Part shown: one piece after another, positions 48,947 through 58,439 of the stretch
Position numbering within the stretch: the stretch's first letter is position 1
Layout: the number at the start of each line of letters is the position of its first letter
Source of the DNA: Anaerolineaceae bacterium
Lineage (GTDB): Bacteria > Chloroflexota > Anaerolineae > Anaerolineales > Anaerolineaceae
Direction: 5' to 3'
Assembly (NCBI GenBank): GCA_003524305.1
Contig: DQHW01000033.1
Span: 128,454-188,040, forward strand
DNA length: 59,587 nt
Notes under the pieces: model-generated
What the model was told of the DNA's origin: nothing
Database searches by the model: none
Seen by the model: only the letters and a program-made list of their open reading frames with translations
Translations under genes and position numbers: made by a program

Positions 48947-50119
48947 TTATTTGTCTTTCAATGCCTCGTATGCGAGATCGCGTATCGTGGGATGTATCTC
49001 GCTGTAAGCTGTTATCATGCCCAAAATTTCATGTGCGTAAAAAATGCTGATGTTGTGGATGGGGTCAATCAAAGCGTATGCACCGGCGGCGCCGTCCCAG
49101 CCAAATTCGCCCACCGGGCTCTTGGAAGTGGTGCCGTCGATCAGGGTGCGAACACCAAGCCCGTAGCCATAGCCGACCTTTCCGCTTTTTTTGAAGTCCT
49201 CCAGTTGTTGATCCGTAAGCCAGTTCTTGCTCATGGTGCGGATTGATTCTGGCCAGAGGATTCTCTCTCCGGATGCTCCTACGCCGTAGTTTGCAAGTGC
49301 GTCCAGAACCATACTATAGGCATCCACTGTGCATGCCAGGCCTGCGCCACCGCTTTCATATGCGTCCGACAGACGGAAGATATTCCCGCTGTGTGGAGCA
49401 ATCACTCCGGTTGTCATATCTTTCATATACTGTGCGGTAATACGGTATTTTTCGCTTTCAGGCACCTTGAAATACATCTCCGTGATGGCGAGAGGGTCGA
49501 AAATGTTCTTTTTGAGGTATTGACCGAAGGTCATGCTGCTCACTTGCTCAACCACGGCCGCCAGAATGTCATGGCCCAGGGCGTACGAAAAACGGGTGCC
49601 GGGTTCGCAGATGAGCGGCATGCGGGCGATCGCCGCAATCATTTCACGGGTTCCTGCCTTGTTGTCAGTCTCACGTTTTTTCTCCAGTATTGGTTCTGAA
49701 GCCACATCGTAGGTTAATCCTGCGGTCATCGACATCAGATGGTGTATCAATATCTTGTTTTTCGCCGGCACAAGCGGAGAGGCTAGCGTGGGCCATTTAA
49801 ACGGCCATTCCCCCAAAATAAAATCCGTCGCAATCTGCATTTCAGCAAATTCAGGCAGATACTTTGCGAGTTCATCATATAGACCAATTTTGCCCTGCTC
49901 AATTAACTGCATCACCGCCGTCATCGTGATGATTTTCGTGCAGGAATACACTTCATAAAGATCGTAATCAGTTACCGGCACGCTCAGCGCATAGTCGCTG
50001 AGACCTATCATTTGACGGTAAACCGTTTTGTGATCTTTCATGACCTTGCAATCCAGGCCATGAACCCCATATGCCTCTTCAAGCGAATTCAGATAAGTCG
50101 TAAGTTTTGTAAAGTCCAT
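48947..50119 (-). CDS. Serine hydrolase, class-C beta-lactamase family
   Basis: 390 residues from the ATG at 50119 (GAGGAAAG upstream); earlier in-frame codons overlap the previous gene. The catalytic SxxK is S59-C-T-K62 (YEVYSCTKIITM). The second motif region reads RFSYALGHDILA in place of YxN, as in many esterase-type members. The domain is full length and lacks a signal peptide, so it is cytoplasmic, unlike penicillin-binding relatives. EstB-like members cleave short acyl esters. It lies 14 bp after the preceding hydrolase gene. Confidence 0.88.
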   Translation of the reverse strand: MDFTKLTTYLNSLEEAYGVHGLDCKVMKDHKTVYRQMIGLSDYALSVPVTDYDLYEVYSCTKIITMTAVMQLIEQGKIGLYDELAKYLPEFAEMQIATDFILGEWPFKWPTLASPLVPAKNKILIHHLMSMTAGLTYDVASEPILEKKRETDNKAGTREMIAAIARMPLICEPGTRFSYALGHDILAAVVEQVSSMTFGQYLKKNIFDPLAITEMYFKVPESEKYRITAQYMKDMTTGVIAPHSGNIFRLSDAYESGGAGLACTVDAYSMVLDALANYGVGASGERILWPESIRTMSKNWLTDQQLEDFKKSGKVGYGYGLGVRTLIDGTTSKSPVGEFGWDGAAGAYALIDPIHNISIFYAHEILGMITAYSEIHPTIRDLAYEALKDK

Positions 50120-50133
50120 AACAATCTTTCCTC

Positions 50134-51237
50134 TTAGCTCTTTTTCCTGTGAGAAATCATCCAGTCGAGAATGCCATATTCGTTGTGCAAGACCAGCACC
50201 CAACTGTTGTGATTTGTGCCGCGTATCTGCGCTTCGGTCAGGTTCGGAGAGGCGACTATGTTGTACTTCTCCAGTTCCTCCGGGGTAAAGAGCGTGAAAT
50301 TAACGTCCTTTTTGCCTTCGGTCCACAATTTGCTGCAAGCGCGCAGAATGTATGCATGGCGGCCAGCCTGATGGTCTATATACGCCGAGGCAATATAAAC
50401 GGGCACAGATGGCCAATTGGCAAGCAACGGATAGCTGTCGCCGTTCATGCTTGGGCAGATGGGGACGGCCGCTGCGAACAGATCCGGTGCGACAGACACC
50501 GCGGTGATGACGCCCGCACCGCCCATACTCATGCCGATAACATACACACGCTCTACATCGACTTTGCCTTCTGCTATCAACTTTCGTATCAGATCGCAGA
50601 CACGGCCTGCATAGTCTCTGTTCCAGCCTCTGTCGCCAGTGCCGATATCCGTGTCAGCGCCGATGGATACCCTGAACGGGTCGCCGTGAGCCTTCATCTT
50701 TGCGAACATCTCTTGCATGCTCATGCCGTAATCGGGGGCTTGGGGCGCCATTACGAACATATCTGGAAAGCGCTCTGCGAGCTTGATCGCACCCAGTGTG
50801 CCGGTAAGCTGCAGCAGATTGTCGGTGCCGCATTCCCCGCCGCCATGCAGAAACAGAATCAGAGGACGGGGTGATTTGGCTTTCGGCTCGTACATACGGT
50901 ATACCACGTCGCTTTCATTGTAGCTGCCGAACAACTCTTCGTTCTTTAGGATCACTTTAGTGATTGTATTTTTGTTGATGGTTACGCCTTCAGCTTCAAT
51001 CGAAAAATCTGGATGATATAAAAACGGATCGAAGGTGATGAGAGTATCGCCTTCGCTAATCTCGACCGACAACACTCCCTTGCTCGGGATGGTGGTGCAG
51101 AAGTCGACATAGCATTCCTTAAGCATGAAATCCTCAGGGTTGATTTTCTGCGTCAGGCTCTCAATCCGAACCGATTCCATCATTTGTCCGAAATCGCCGA
51201 TAAATGTATACGCTGTTATCTTTCCGCTCGTACTCAT
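50134..51237 (-). CDS. Alpha/beta-hydrolase with N-terminal Ig-like domain
   Basis: 367 residues. Residues ~1-105 form a beta-sandwich-like region. The hydrolase domain has LILFLHGGGECGTDN (oxyanion) and S237 in GMSMGGAGV. The usual final His is probably in TNHNSWVLVLHN near the C-terminus. The organisation matches clostridial esterases of the prolyl-oligopeptidase/PHB-depolymerase group. The start lies 1 bp after the previous stop, with GAGGTAAA inside that gene as ribosome-binding site, so translation is coupled. No signal peptide. Confidence 0.87.
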   Translation of the reverse strand: MSTSGKITAYTFIGDFGQMMESVRIESLTQKINPEDFMLKECYVDFCTTIPSKGVLSVEISEGDTLITFDPFLYHPDFSIEAEGVTINKNTITKVILKNEELFGSYNESDVVYRMYEPKAKSPRPLILFLHGGGECGTDNLLQLTGTLGAIKLAERFPDMFVMAPQAPDYGMSMQEMFAKMKAHGDPFRVSIGADTDIGTGDRGWNRDYAGRVCDLIRKLIAEGKVDVERVYVIGMSMGGAGVITAVSVAPDLFAAAVPICPSMNGDSYPLLANWPSVPVYIASAYIDHQAGRHAYILRACSKLWTEGKKDVNFTLFTPEELEKYNIVASPNLTEAQIRGTNHNSWVLVLHNEYGILDWMISHRKKS

Positions 51238-51238
51238 G

Positions 51239-52756
51239 TCAATTTACCTCGTTATATTCCATGTAATTTTTGGTATCAGAGAGCATATCCTGCAGCAGCC
51301 ATGACATGTAGCGCGAAATCTGGGCATAATGGTCGGTAATATACATTACGTTATCGAACTCAGATACCTGAAGGTTATATGCAAACCTGCAAAACCACTC
51401 CATCGAGATGTAAAGTCTGTCATTTCGGTAAATCGCTTCGCACAGCATTGACTCGACTTTGTTGTCTACTACACAGCCTATGCAGCCTTCTGCAAACTGG
51501 AACGTTCTGCCGTCTGGCAGTGTCAGTATGGCTGAAACACCGCTTTCCAGCAGTTCAAGCTTTGCGCCGAAGACCTCTGCGATAAAGCCGAGTGATGCGC
51601 ATAGGTAACTTCCGCGGACGATCTGTCCGCCGTTCAAGCCGTGATATTTGAGCTTATTCCATCTGAGCGTTTCGGCGCCTGTAGAAACAATCTTGTTATT
51701 CACCCACGCCTTGGCGGAATATTCGGCGATTGCGAATGCAAAGTTGTCACCACTATTGTCACAGATCGGTTCAAAATGGGTGAGGCTGCCGTCTTCGTTT
51801 TTCTTGACACCTGAGAACATGTAATCCCAGATCATTTCGGCATCGTCAAAGGTCTGGCCGTGATCGCGGTTCCTGACATCCATCAGGGTGATGTTGGCTT
51901 TTTTGCCTTTGAAGAACGCCAGATTCTTTTCACCGATGATCCGTATCTGCGGCAGGCCATACGCTTCGTTAACCATGCACCAGTATTTAAGATTGTTGAG
52001 CACCACGGTGCGGTCGTCTTCATCATAATGGGGTGGTGTTTTGTCATGTTCCAGTCGTGACTGCCAGATATCAAGCGCACCTCCTGTGTTGATGACCTTG
52101 CCGTCGGGGGTGAAGAGCAGGTATGAATTCGTCGGACAGCCTGAGCCGGCGGCTGCGGCAAACAGTTCACCGCAATACCTCGCCACTTGACTTGTCATCA
52201 CGTCTCCCATTGACATGCCCTGTATGTATACGCGCCCTTCATCTATATTGTATTTTTCCTTCATTAACAACAGCAAGGCTTGCACAAACTTCACGTCGTG
52301 AAAATCTTCCACCTCACCGGTTGGCCTGTTGAGCGTCGGGAAGCCCTCAGGCGCAGGCTTGGTAATCTCATCGACCTTTTTTGGATCACACTCAATCATC
52401 CACATCCTGTTGTCATGTGCGTCAGGAAAGACGCACATGAAGCCTTCCCTATCCGCAACGTGCGTCCACGATGTGTAGATACTTTGCCCCCAGCCGGTCA
52501 TCAGCCCGCCGTGCATGGAGAATACCAGAGGCGTTTTTTTCTTCGGGTCGTAGGTTGCGGGTACATATTCATACCATGTATCCTCAGCTTTGTCGTCTGT
52601 AATGTAACCGTGATAGCCAATCAGTTTTTCAGGATATACCTGTGAATTATTGCCGTTTTCATTGACGACCATATGGCTGCCCTTAATGGCCTCAGGCAGA
52701 TAATCCCTGTTGGCATCGTTGGGCTTTCCGGCCAGCAATACTATTTTTCCTTTCAC
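51239..52756 (-). CDS. Alpha/beta-hydrolase with copper-amine-oxidase-N1-like tail (copy C)
   Basis: 505 residues. Residues ~1-45 are a header (PEAIKGSHMVVNENGNNSQ) shared with the next two genes. The catalytic domain has SMHGGLMTGWG, S182 in GMSMGDVM and H299 in RNRDHGQTF. The last ~150 residues (GEVFGAKLELLES-like, ending in MYITDHYAQIS) resemble the copper-amine-oxidase-like N1 domain common in clostridial secreted proteins. Here it occurs without a signal peptide, so it may only be a structural module. It is the least similar of the three copies. Confidence 0.85.
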   Translation of the reverse strand: MKGKIVLLAGKPNDANRDYLPEAIKGSHMVVNENGNNSQVYPEKLIGYHGYITDDKAEDTWYEYVPATYDPKKKTPLVFSMHGGLMTGWGQSIYTSWTHVADREGFMCVFPDAHDNRMWMIECDPKKVDEITKPAPEGFPTLNRPTGEVEDFHDVKFVQALLLLMKEKYNIDEGRVYIQGMSMGDVMTSQVARYCGELFAAAAGSGCPTNSYLLFTPDGKVINTGGALDIWQSRLEHDKTPPHYDEDDRTVVLNNLKYWCMVNEAYGLPQIRIIGEKNLAFFKGKKANITLMDVRNRDHGQTFDDAEMIWDYMFSGVKKNEDGSLTHFEPICDNSGDNFAFAIAEYSAKAWVNNKIVSTGAETLRWNKLKYHGLNGGQIVRGSYLCASLGFIAEVFGAKLELLESGVSAILTLPDGRTFQFAEGCIGCVVDNKVESMLCEAIYRNDRLYISMEWFCRFAYNLQVSEFDNVMYITDHYAQISRYMSWLLQDMLSDTKNYMEYNEVN

Positions 52757-52802
52757 TTTTATACTCCTGCTTTTCTGATTTGATTACGCCAGCCTTACAC
52801 GT

Positions 52803-54308
52803 TCAGATTCCGATGTTCTTGAAATCGTTCGGAAAAGCCCTGTCATTGAGCAGATCTTTGATCAGATCCGCCATGAAGGTAGACAGTTCAGCAAAGTGGT
52901 CGGTGATATACACCACGCCGTTGCATGCCGACACCTGCAGATTAAACAGATACCGGCAGAACCATTCTGCACTGACTAGCAGCTCTCCGTCGCGATGCAA
53001 AGCCTCGCAATACATGCTGCGAAGATCATCGTCAATCACACAGCCTATACTTCCCCGGGCAAACTGTAACTTTCTACTGTCTTTTAGGGTCACCACCGCA
53101 CTCAGTGTGTTTGCACTGGGTTCATACTTCGCACCGAATACTTCACACAAGAACGACAGAGGTACGCAAAGATACTCGCCTCTGACCCTCTGACCGCCAT
53201 CCAGCCCGTGGTACTTCAGCTTCTGCCATAAGATGGTTGAACTGCTCATTTCCTTGATGTTATTATCGAGCCACGCTTTGTTGCAGCCGTCGGTCAGAGC
53301 GATGGCAAACTTGTCGCCCTTGCGGGGAATCAGGGTGTCAGTGTGGATGATCGTACCGTCCGGCTCGCGTCTGGTGCCGGAAAAGAGATAGTCCCAATAC
53401 AGAAAGGCTTCGTCAAGCGTTTGGCCGTGATCGCGGTTTTTGATGTCGAGATAGACCAGATCGGCCTTTTTACCTTGATAGAAAGCAAAGTTATCCTCAC
53501 CGATGATGCTGATTTGCGGGGTGGGGTCGCACTCGTTGAGCTTCATCCAGTAGAAGCGGTTATATTTGTTGACGATATATTCGCTGTATTGTTTCCCTGG
53601 AGGCGTTCCGTTTTTCTCTGGCCTTGATTGCCAGACAGCAAGATGGCCAGCTTCATTTTTGATCGTACCGTCCTCGTCAAACAGCATATCCGGTCGAGTA
53701 GGACCGCCGGAGCCTGCCGCGCCTGCCAGGATATTTCCGTAATAGCGGGCGAACTGTGAAGTCATCAAATTTCCCATGGACATGCCCTGCATGAAGATGC
53801 GACCTTCGTCGATGCTGTACTTCTCTTTCATCTTCTCGATGAGTCCGAGCAGATAATTCATGTCGTGGTTGTCTTTCATGTTATCCGGCACGGTCTGAAT
53901 CGGCAGATCAGGTGCTGTGGCAGGGTCAAAGTTATCAAACACGCCCTTTACGGCCCACATTCTCAGCGAATGCGCGTCGGGGAATACGACGATAAAGCCC
54001 TCCCTGTCGGCCACCAGTGTCCATGAAGTGTAGATTGCATGCCCCCAGCCGGTCATGAGACCGCCGTGGTTGCCGATGACCAACGGCACTTTCTTTGCCG
54101 GATCATAACTTGCGGGCACGTATTCATACCAGGTGTCCTCAAGACCGTCGGCTATCACGCCGTGGCATTCTTTCAGTCTTTCTGGATAGGGCTGAGAGTT
54201 GTTACCGTTTTCATTGACGACCATATCGCTGCCCTTGATCGCTTCGGGCAGATAAGTCCTGTTGTTATCATCTGGTGTACCTGCACGCAGTTTCACTTTG
54301 AAATTCAT
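52803..54308 (-). CDS. Alpha/beta-hydrolase with copper-amine-oxidase-N1-like tail (copy B)
   Basis: 501 residues, closely similar over its whole length to the upstream copy. Header PEAIKGSDMVVNENGNNSQ, oxyanion region NHGGLMTGWG, nucleophile S177 in GMSMGNLM, catalytic His in NRDHGQTLD. The C-terminal domain (VPLSFLCEVFGAKYEPSANT ... VYITDHFAEL) is the CuAO-N1-like module. The ATG is 21 bp after the copy A stop. No signal peptide. Tandem duplication is the simplest origin. Confidence 0.87.
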   Translation of the reverse strand: MNFKVKLRAGTPDDNNRTYLPEAIKGSDMVVNENGNNSQPYPERLKECHGVIADGLEDTWYEYVPASYDPAKKVPLVIGNHGGLMTGWGHAIYTSWTLVADREGFIVVFPDAHSLRMWAVKGVFDNFDPATAPDLPIQTVPDNMKDNHDMNYLLGLIEKMKEKYSIDEGRIFMQGMSMGNLMTSQFARYYGNILAGAAGSGGPTRPDMLFDEDGTIKNEAGHLAVWQSRPEKNGTPPGKQYSEYIVNKYNRFYWMKLNECDPTPQISIIGEDNFAFYQGKKADLVYLDIKNRDHGQTLDEAFLYWDYLFSGTRREPDGTIIHTDTLIPRKGDKFAIALTDGCNKAWLDNNIKEMSSSTILWQKLKYHGLDGGQRVRGEYLCVPLSFLCEVFGAKYEPSANTLSAVVTLKDSRKLQFARGSIGCVIDDDLRSMYCEALHRDGELLVSAEWFCRYLFNLQVSACNGVVYITDHFAELSTFMADLIKDLLNDRAFPNDFKNIGI

Positions 54309-54329
54309 GGTGATGTCTCCTAATTTTTT

Positions 54330-55859
54330 TTATCTGGCAATCTCGGGGATCTTCTCATAGTCGGGCAGCTTACCGCCGTTGGCAAGCAGATCCTTGATCA
54401 AGTCTGCCATGTTGGCAGACAGTACGGAGAAGTGGTCTGTCACATAGATGACTTCATCGCAGCACGAAACGTCGAGGCCAAACAGATAGCGGCAGAACCA
54501 TTCAATTGATACCAGCAATTCTCCGTCTCTGTGCAGCGCTTCACAGTACATACTGCGAAGACCGTTGTCAATAACGCAGCCTATGCTTCCCCGGGCAAAT
54601 TGCAGTACCCTGCCATCTTTAAGGGTCACCACCACAGTAAGTGTGTCTTCGCCGGGTTCGTATTTTGCGCCGAAGGCCTCGCTCAAGAAGGACAGGGGTA
54701 CGCAAAGATACTCGCCTCTGATCTCCTGCCCGCCGTTCAGACCGTGATATTTGAGCTTCTGCCAGAAAAGAGCCTTCGTACGCATCGGCACGACTTTGTT
54801 TTTTAGCCATGCAAAGTCGTAATCTTTTGCGACCGCTATAGCAAACTTATCCCCTTTACGCGGAATATTGGAATCGGTATGGACGATGGTTCCGTCGGGC
54901 TTCCTGCGCACACCCGAGAACATGTAGTTCCAAATCAGCGCAGCGTCGTCAAGTGTCTGACCGTGGTCACGGTTTTTGATATCCAGATAAACAAGATCAG
55001 CCTTTTTGCCCTTATAGAAGGCAAAATTGTCTTCCCCAACGATGCTGATCTCAGGAACCGCGTCGCAGCCATTGAGGCGCATCCAGTAATAGCGGTTGAA
55101 TTTATTGACATGCAATGAATCATTTTCATCAGGCGGAATATTGTTCAATTCCGGTCTTGACTGCCAGATGTCGAGATGCCCTGCCTTGTTCTTAATCCTG
55201 CCTTGTTCGTCAAACAACAACGAGAGGAAGGTAGCGCAGCCAGACCCCGCCGCACCTGCCAGGATATTACCGTAGCTGCGGGCAAACATCGATGTCATCA
55301 GATCCCCCATTGACATGCCCTGCATAAAGATACGCTCTTCATCAATGTTGTATTTCCCCTTCATCTTTTCGATGAGGGCCAGAGCCATCTGAGCGTCATG
55401 GTTGTCTTTGATGTCTGCAGGGGTTTCGGGTAACTCACCGGGCGCCTCTTCATTTTCCTTCTTTGTGTCGTCCATGCGCCATTTGCCCCATTCCACACTC
55501 CATATGCGCTTGCTGGAGGCGTTTGGGAAGGCTACGATGAAACCATGTTTTTCCGCCATGATGGTCCAGGAAGTATAGATCGCCTGCCCCCAGCCGGTCA
55601 TAAGGCCGCCGTGCATGGATACGACAAGAGGTGTCTTCTTCGCCGGGTCGTAACTTGACGGCACATATTCATACCATACATCAATCATTCCGTCGGAGGT
55701 CAGCGCTTCATTGAATTCTTTGAGCCTTTCGGGGTAAGGCTGTGAATTATTGCCGTTTTCATTGACGACGATGTCGCTTCCCTTGATCCTTTCGGGCAGA
55801 TAATCTCTGTTGTCATCGTCTGGTGTGCCGGGGCGCAGCAGTAAGTTTTGTTCTTTCAT
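54330..55859 (-). CDS. Alpha/beta-hydrolase with copper-amine-oxidase-N1-like tail (copy A)
   Basis: 509 residues. Header PERIKGSDIVVNENGNNSQ, oxyanion region SMHGGLMTGWG, nucleophile S183 in GMSMGDLM, His in NRDHGQTLDD, then the CuAO-N1-like C-terminal domain (VPLSFLSEAFGAKYEPGEDT). It differs from copy B by a charged insertion near 130-150 (DDTKKENEEAPGELPETPAD). AAAGG precedes the ATG. The high similarity of copies A and B over both domains suggests a recent duplication, with copy C older. Confidence 0.87.
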   Translation of the reverse strand: MKEQNLLLRPGTPDDDNRDYLPERIKGSDIVVNENGNNSQPYPERLKEFNEALTSDGMIDVWYEYVPSSYDPAKKTPLVVSMHGGLMTGWGQAIYTSWTIMAEKHGFIVAFPNASSKRIWSVEWGKWRMDDTKKENEEAPGELPETPADIKDNHDAQMALALIEKMKGKYNIDEERIFMQGMSMGDLMTSMFARSYGNILAGAAGSGCATFLSLLFDEQGRIKNKAGHLDIWQSRPELNNIPPDENDSLHVNKFNRYYWMRLNGCDAVPEISIVGEDNFAFYKGKKADLVYLDIKNRDHGQTLDDAALIWNYMFSGVRRKPDGTIVHTDSNIPRKGDKFAIAVAKDYDFAWLKNKVVPMRTKALFWQKLKYHGLNGGQEIRGEYLCVPLSFLSEAFGAKYEPGEDTLTVVVTLKDGRVLQFARGSIGCVIDNGLRSMYCEALHRDGELLVSIEWFCRYLFGLDVSCCDEVIYVTDHFSVLSANMADLIKDLLANGGKLPDYEKIPEIAR

Positions 55860-55888
55860 TTAATATTACCTTTCTCGTTTATAATCGA

Positions 55889-56698
55889 TCACTCGCTTAA
55901 ACGTTTGTAGGTATCTTCTATTTCCAGCCAGTCAATAAACTTCTTGACATGCTTATCGCAATATTCCCAGTTATGGGCGCCGTGGTCGATGACCTCAACA
56001 AATTCGAGACCCAGCGCGCGGTATTTGATCATAAACTCCACGTTGTCGTGATAATGGGTGTCTTCCTGTCCGGTGGCGATATAGCCCTTGGGGAACTTCT
56101 TGCCGGCGGCTTTCTGTTTCTTTATCATGAAGCTGATATCGTTCTCGGTGTTTTCGATATTGGCCTTGCAGCCAAAAGCGCTGGCAAACATGAAGAAGCT
56201 GTCGGAATCTTCTTCCTTTTCAGGAAGCAGGTCGGCAATATTCTTCACGCCCGAAAACAGGCCGAAGGCGGCGAACTGCTCGGGATCTCTCAGCATCCAC
56301 TTGAGGGTTCCGTAGCCGCCCATTGAAAAGCCTGCGATATAATTTTTGGCGGGGTCTTCAGAGAGTGGGAATAGGTGCCGCACCACCCGAGGTGTCTCGA
56401 TGGAAAGCTGGGTAAAGTACTTGAAGTTTCCATGCTTCGTATCCATATATCCAGAACAGTATGTTCCACTGCACACTACCGCGATGCCTGCCTGGGCTGC
56501 ATACAGTTCGATCGCCGTATAGCGTTGCCAGTCGGTGTAATCGAAGCCACCGCCAGATTGCAGCCACAAAACAGGATATTTATACCCATCAGGACGATCT
56601 GCCAGAGAATGTCCCCATGTGTTTTCGGGGATGATGACGTTCACGCCAACCTTCATCCGCAGTGCTTGCGAGAAGTAATAAAGTCTAATGTTAGCCAT
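55889..56698 (-). CDS. Esterase-D/FrsA-type alpha/beta-hydrolase
   Basis: 269 residues from the ATG at 56698 with GGAGA ahead; longer reading would run into the previous gene. WLQSGGGFDYTDW is the oxyanion region, S125 lies in AGFSMGGYGT, the acid in TGQEDTHYHDN, and the final His in DHGAHNWEYCDK. This is the S-formylglutathione-hydrolase/acetylxylan-esterase-like fold. No signal peptide. It starts 8 bp inside the end of the preceding pseudoenzyme gene, so the two are coupled. Confidence 0.9.
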   Translation of the reverse strand: MANIRLYYFSQALRMKVGVNVIIPENTWGHSLADRPDGYKYPVLWLQSGGGFDYTDWQRYTAIELYAAQAGIAVVCSGTYCSGYMDTKHGNFKYFTQLSIETPRVVRHLFPLSEDPAKNYIAGFSMGGYGTLKWMLRDPEQFAAFGLFSGVKNIADLLPEKEEDSDSFFMFASAFGCKANIENTENDISFMIKKQKAAGKKFPKGYIATGQEDTHYHDNVEFMIKYRALGLEFVEVIDHGAHNWEYCDKHVKKFIDWLEIEDTYKRLSE

Positions 56699-57479
56699 TT
56701 CGCACCGTCTCCTTTTCTGTGTATGCCCACCTGACGGCAATTGGCAGACTCTGTTGTTGACTAAAATAGTCAGCTCCAGACGGAATCTTTTCAAATTTCG
56801 CTGCAATCCTCAGCTTGTCAGCTATTGCAATGCTTTCGCCGAAACGGTTGTCATCCTCCCGGCATAGAAACAAGTACTTGTTCCGAGCGGGCTGGTCTGC
56901 GAGAGCGAAGAGATCGTTGGCACTGCCTTCGAACTGGTTCAGCTCTCCAAATACTGCTGCAAGCGAAGCCGCATCGTGGAGAATGCCGGTTTCTTCACCA
57001 AGCAGAGCTTTTTTGATGATGGCCCCCATATCGAGGACGCCATCGATGGATATGGCTTTGCTGAATACTTCCGGGTGATGGATTGCGGTCTTAACAGCCC
57101 CGTAAGCGCCGGTGCCGACCCCGCCGATCCAGGTGTATACGGGGTCTCGTGAGATCGGAAACAGATTGCGGCAAATATCCAGCAGCTCGCCGCTGATAAA
57201 GGTCTCATATTTCGGACCGTATTTCATATCTGTGCCCAGTGCATGTTGCACATCCGGCGCGATGATAAAGATTCCATTTTCCGCGGCGCAGCGTTCTGCA
57301 GGAGTTTGTTGCCAGTCTACAGCGGCTCCGCCAGAATCGTGCAGGAGCAGCAGCACCGGATATTTTGTATTGTGCTCTTTGTCATCCAGCCGCAGCCCAT
57401 CCATCTCAGGGACGAACACACGGGCGGCGAACGAGCCACCCATTACGACCGATAATGCGTTGAATTCAAAAAAAGCCAT
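56691..57479 (-). CDS. Esterase-fold protein with lost Ser and His
   Basis: 262 residues from the ATG at 57479 (GGAGGAAACG upstream). It aligns end to end with the neighbouring esterases, but the nucleophile elbow reads GGVGTGAYGA, so the Ser is G122, and the final His region reads GADYFSQQQ where the paralogue has GAHNWEYCD. The acid (CREDDNRF) is retained. Other fold segments (LLLHDSGGAAVDWQQ) are intact and the frame is open, so it is not a decayed gene. It may bind or regulate an active partner. Confidence 0.85.
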   Translation of the reverse strand: MAFFEFNALSVVMGGSFAARVFVPEMDGLRLDDKEHNTKYPVLLLLHDSGGAAVDWQQTPAERCAAENGIFIIAPDVQHALGTDMKYGPKYETFISGELLDICRNLFPISRDPVYTWIGGVGTGAYGAVKTAIHHPEVFSKAISIDGVLDMGAIIKKALLGEETGILHDAASLAAVFGELNQFEGSANDLFALADQPARNKYLFLCREDDNRFGESIAIADKLRIAAKFEKIPSGADYFSQQQSLPIAVRWAYTEKETVRNG

Positions 57480-57515
57480 AATCGTTTCCTCCAACAAAAA
57501 AATAAGAGCCTTTGT

Positions 57516-58352
57516 TTAATACGGATTCCCGCCTTTTTCATCAAGGCCGAAGAAATCCAGTGCTTCTTGTATTGCCAGGTCCCAGAAGCGCCATTCGTGT
57601 TTGTAGCCTGGTAATTCAAACCAGTGCGCCTCCAGGCCGATCTCTTGTGCATGCTTTTTAAATAGCTTGTAATAGCCGTAAAGCATCTCGTCTTCTTCAC
57701 CGCATGCGAACATCAATCGCGGAAGTGTCTCTGTTTTGGCAAGTCTGTCAAGGATCGCCCAGACGTTTTCGTTGGAATTGAGGAATGCTTCCAGGCCTCC
57801 GGCGTTCAAGAGGGTGGCTCTCATTCGTTCGTTGTTGGTATTGAGCATCGGGCTCTCGTTGTCTGCGCTCATGGAGGACATATCCATCGGTGTTGCAGAA
57901 AGCACTGCGGCACCAGCGAATTTTTCGGGGTGGTTGACCGCGTATTTGATCGTTCCGCGTCCGCCCATGCTCAGCCCGGCGATGAAGTTATCTTCACGCT
58001 TGTCAGATACAGGAAGCCAACCGTAAACCAGCGGCATTAGTTCTTCGGTGAGGAAATCGTACATCTTGTAACCGAGCATGAAGTCATTCCAGTTGGAGTA
58101 ATTGGAATTCAGAGCTGACGGCATGACCACAACCAGGTTCCTTTCGGTGGCATACATTTCGATGTTCGTCTTGCGAGTCCAGTCAGTGTTATCTCCGAAC
58201 GTTCCGTGCAGCAGCCAGAGCACCTTGTATTTGCGACCGTTTCCGTAAAACTGCAAGGGTGTCAGCGCCCTGGGTTTGTCTGGCAGGACGACGGTAATTT
58301 GCGTATTGTTTTTCAGACATTCGCTTTCAAATGTGTATTGCAGAACAGACAT
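57516..58352 (-). CDS. Esterase-D-type alpha/beta-hydrolase
   Basis: 278 residues. LWLLHGTFGDNTDW forms the oxyanion region, S128 sits in AGLSMGGRGT, the acid in CGEEDEMLYGYY and the His in GYKHEWRFWD. All catalytic residues are intact, unlike the next gene downstream. It resembles acetyl-xylan or feruloyl esterases and S-formylglutathione hydrolase. No signal peptide. An 87-bp gap separates it from the sialate-esterase-like gene before it, the largest but one in the run. Confidence 0.9.
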   Translation of the reverse strand: MSVLQYTFESECLKNNTQITVVLPDKPRALTPLQFYGNGRKYKVLWLLHGTFGDNTDWTRKTNIEMYATERNLVVVMPSALNSNYSNWNDFMLGYKMYDFLTEELMPLVYGWLPVSDKREDNFIAGLSMGGRGTIKYAVNHPEKFAGAAVLSATPMDMSSMSADNESPMLNTNNERMRATLLNAGGLEAFLNSNENVWAILDRLAKTETLPRLMFACGEEDEMLYGYYKLFKKHAQEIGLEAHWFELPGYKHEWRFWDLAIQEALDFFGLDEKGGNPY

Positions 58353-58439
58353 GTGAACCTCCTATCGTAATTCATCAGTCCATAACCCGTGTTCTGACTT
58401 GGGGTGGTAATACTTATGCCGTTAGGCATGAAGCTGTGC

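Noticed and set aside
48336..50874. Long plus-strand open frames opposite the hydrolase genes
   Set aside because: They mirror minus-strand genes that have complete catalytic motifs and ribosome sites; the plus-strand products have none.
56691..57479. Pseudogene call for the Ser-less esterase
   Set aside because: The frame is open over the full family length with a good ribosome-binding site and overlaps the next gene, so it is kept as a gene for a pseudoenzyme.
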